Shown piece by piece: positions 6,187 through 6,374 of a stretch of 6,374 nucleotides of DNA. The notes under the pieces are model-generated. The model worked only from the letters and a program-made list of their open reading frames with translations, was not told where the DNA came from and did no database searches. Position numbers and translations under genes: made by a program. Every line of letters starts with the position of its first letter. Position 1 is the first letter of the stretch. This DNA is from an uncultured Nesterenkonia sp. (GTDB taxonomy: Bacteria; Actinomycetota; Actinomycetes; Actinomycetales; Micrococcaceae). The DNA lies in NCBI GenBank assembly GCA_946221825.1, contig CAMINA010000078.1, positions 1 to 6,374 on the forward strand. Reading direction: 5' to 3'.

Positions 6187-6218
6187 GCCTCGGCAACAGC
6201 TCTGAGCCGCAGCAACAG
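6181..6218 (+). repeat. 19-bp tandem duplication containing the ligase stop codon
   Basis: Copy 1 (6181-6199) starts CTCTGAGCCTCGGCAACAG and contains the ligase stop at 6184-6186. Copy 2 (6200-6218) matches at 17 of 19 positions. It repeats TGA, but out of frame because 19 is not a multiple of three. The 48-base gap to the tsaD stop holds nothing else I can support; no terminator hairpin with a T-tract is seen. Confidence 0.75.
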
Positions 6219-6234
6219 CTGATTGTGGCAGCGG

Positions 6235-6374
6235 TCAGACGCTGATCCTCTGCACCGGCTGGCCGGGGTCGGCAGGGATGTCCAGCACAGAGGGCCCGAC
6301 GCCGGCGGCCACCAGCTGGGCGCCCAGTGCAGCCACCATGGCCCCGTTGTCGGTGCACAGCGGGATCGGCGGCA
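6235..6374 (-). CDS. tsaD: tRNA N6-adenosine threonylcarbamoyltransferase TsaD, C-terminal 45 codons only
   Basis: TsaD transfers the threonylcarbamoyl group from the TsaC/TsaB-route intermediate to A37 of ANN-decoding tRNAs (t6A), working in a complex with TsaB and TsaE. The visible C-terminus reads PPIPLCTDNGAMVAALG and ends PGQPVQRISV followed by TGA at 6237-6235. P-x-x-LCTDN(A/G)AM(I/V)A is the hallmark C-terminal motif of TsaD, with the Asp contributing to metal and nucleotide binding in the ASKHA fold. Everything before this, including the HxxxH metal-binding motif, lies beyond the right edge. In actinobacteria tsaD normally follows tsaE, tsaB and rimI, which would sit further right if that order holds here. 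Confidence 0.92.
   Translation of the reverse strand, partial: PPIPLCTDNGAMVAALGAQLVAAGVGPSVLDIPADPGQPVQRISV

Overview
The window is high-GC, densely coded DNA whose gene families and codon use fit an actinobacterium. The mix of a YbdK-type glutamate-cysteine ligase, a THUMP-like methyltransferase and a NagZ-like lipoprotein, together with very acidic exported proteins, suggests Micrococcales/Micrococcaceae. A halotolerant genus such as Nesterenkonia is a guess, not shown. I see no mobile element, CRISPR array, tRNA, rRNA or phage gene, and nothing that amounts to a new defence or biosynthetic system. This looks like ordinary chromosome with a few interesting intergenic structures.

Layout, left to right. 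(1) 1-973, minus: a siderophore-binding lipoprotein of an iron ABC transporter, cut at its C-terminus by the window edge. (2) 974-1255: a divergent intergenic region holding a likely promoter and a DtxR/IdeR-like iron box for the lipoprotein gene, then a strong 20-bp inverted repeat of unknown role, then a candidate leaderless promoter for the next gene. (3) 1256-2683, plus: a class I SAM-dependent methyltransferase with a C-terminal THUMP-like domain. (4) 2743-3096, minus: a small uncharacterised helical protein, translationally coupled to (5) 3096-4913, minus: a NagZ-type family 3 glycoside hydrolase lipoprotein. (6) 4914-5022: a short divergent promoter region. (7) 5023-6186, plus: a glutamate-cysteine ligase / YbdK-family carboxylate-amine ligase. 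(8) 6235-6374, minus: the last 45 codons of tsaD, the tRNA t6A gene.

The genes do not form one pathway. The only clear operon is the hydrolase plus the 117-residue protein (TGATG overlap). Iron uptake is probably repressed by iron through the DtxR-like box. Both plus-strand genes end at convergent junctions, and at both the sequence around the stop codon is tandemly repeated (period 24 bp at 2678-2740, 19 bp at 6181-6218). That, together with the inverted repeat at 1152-1212, is the least explained structure in the window.
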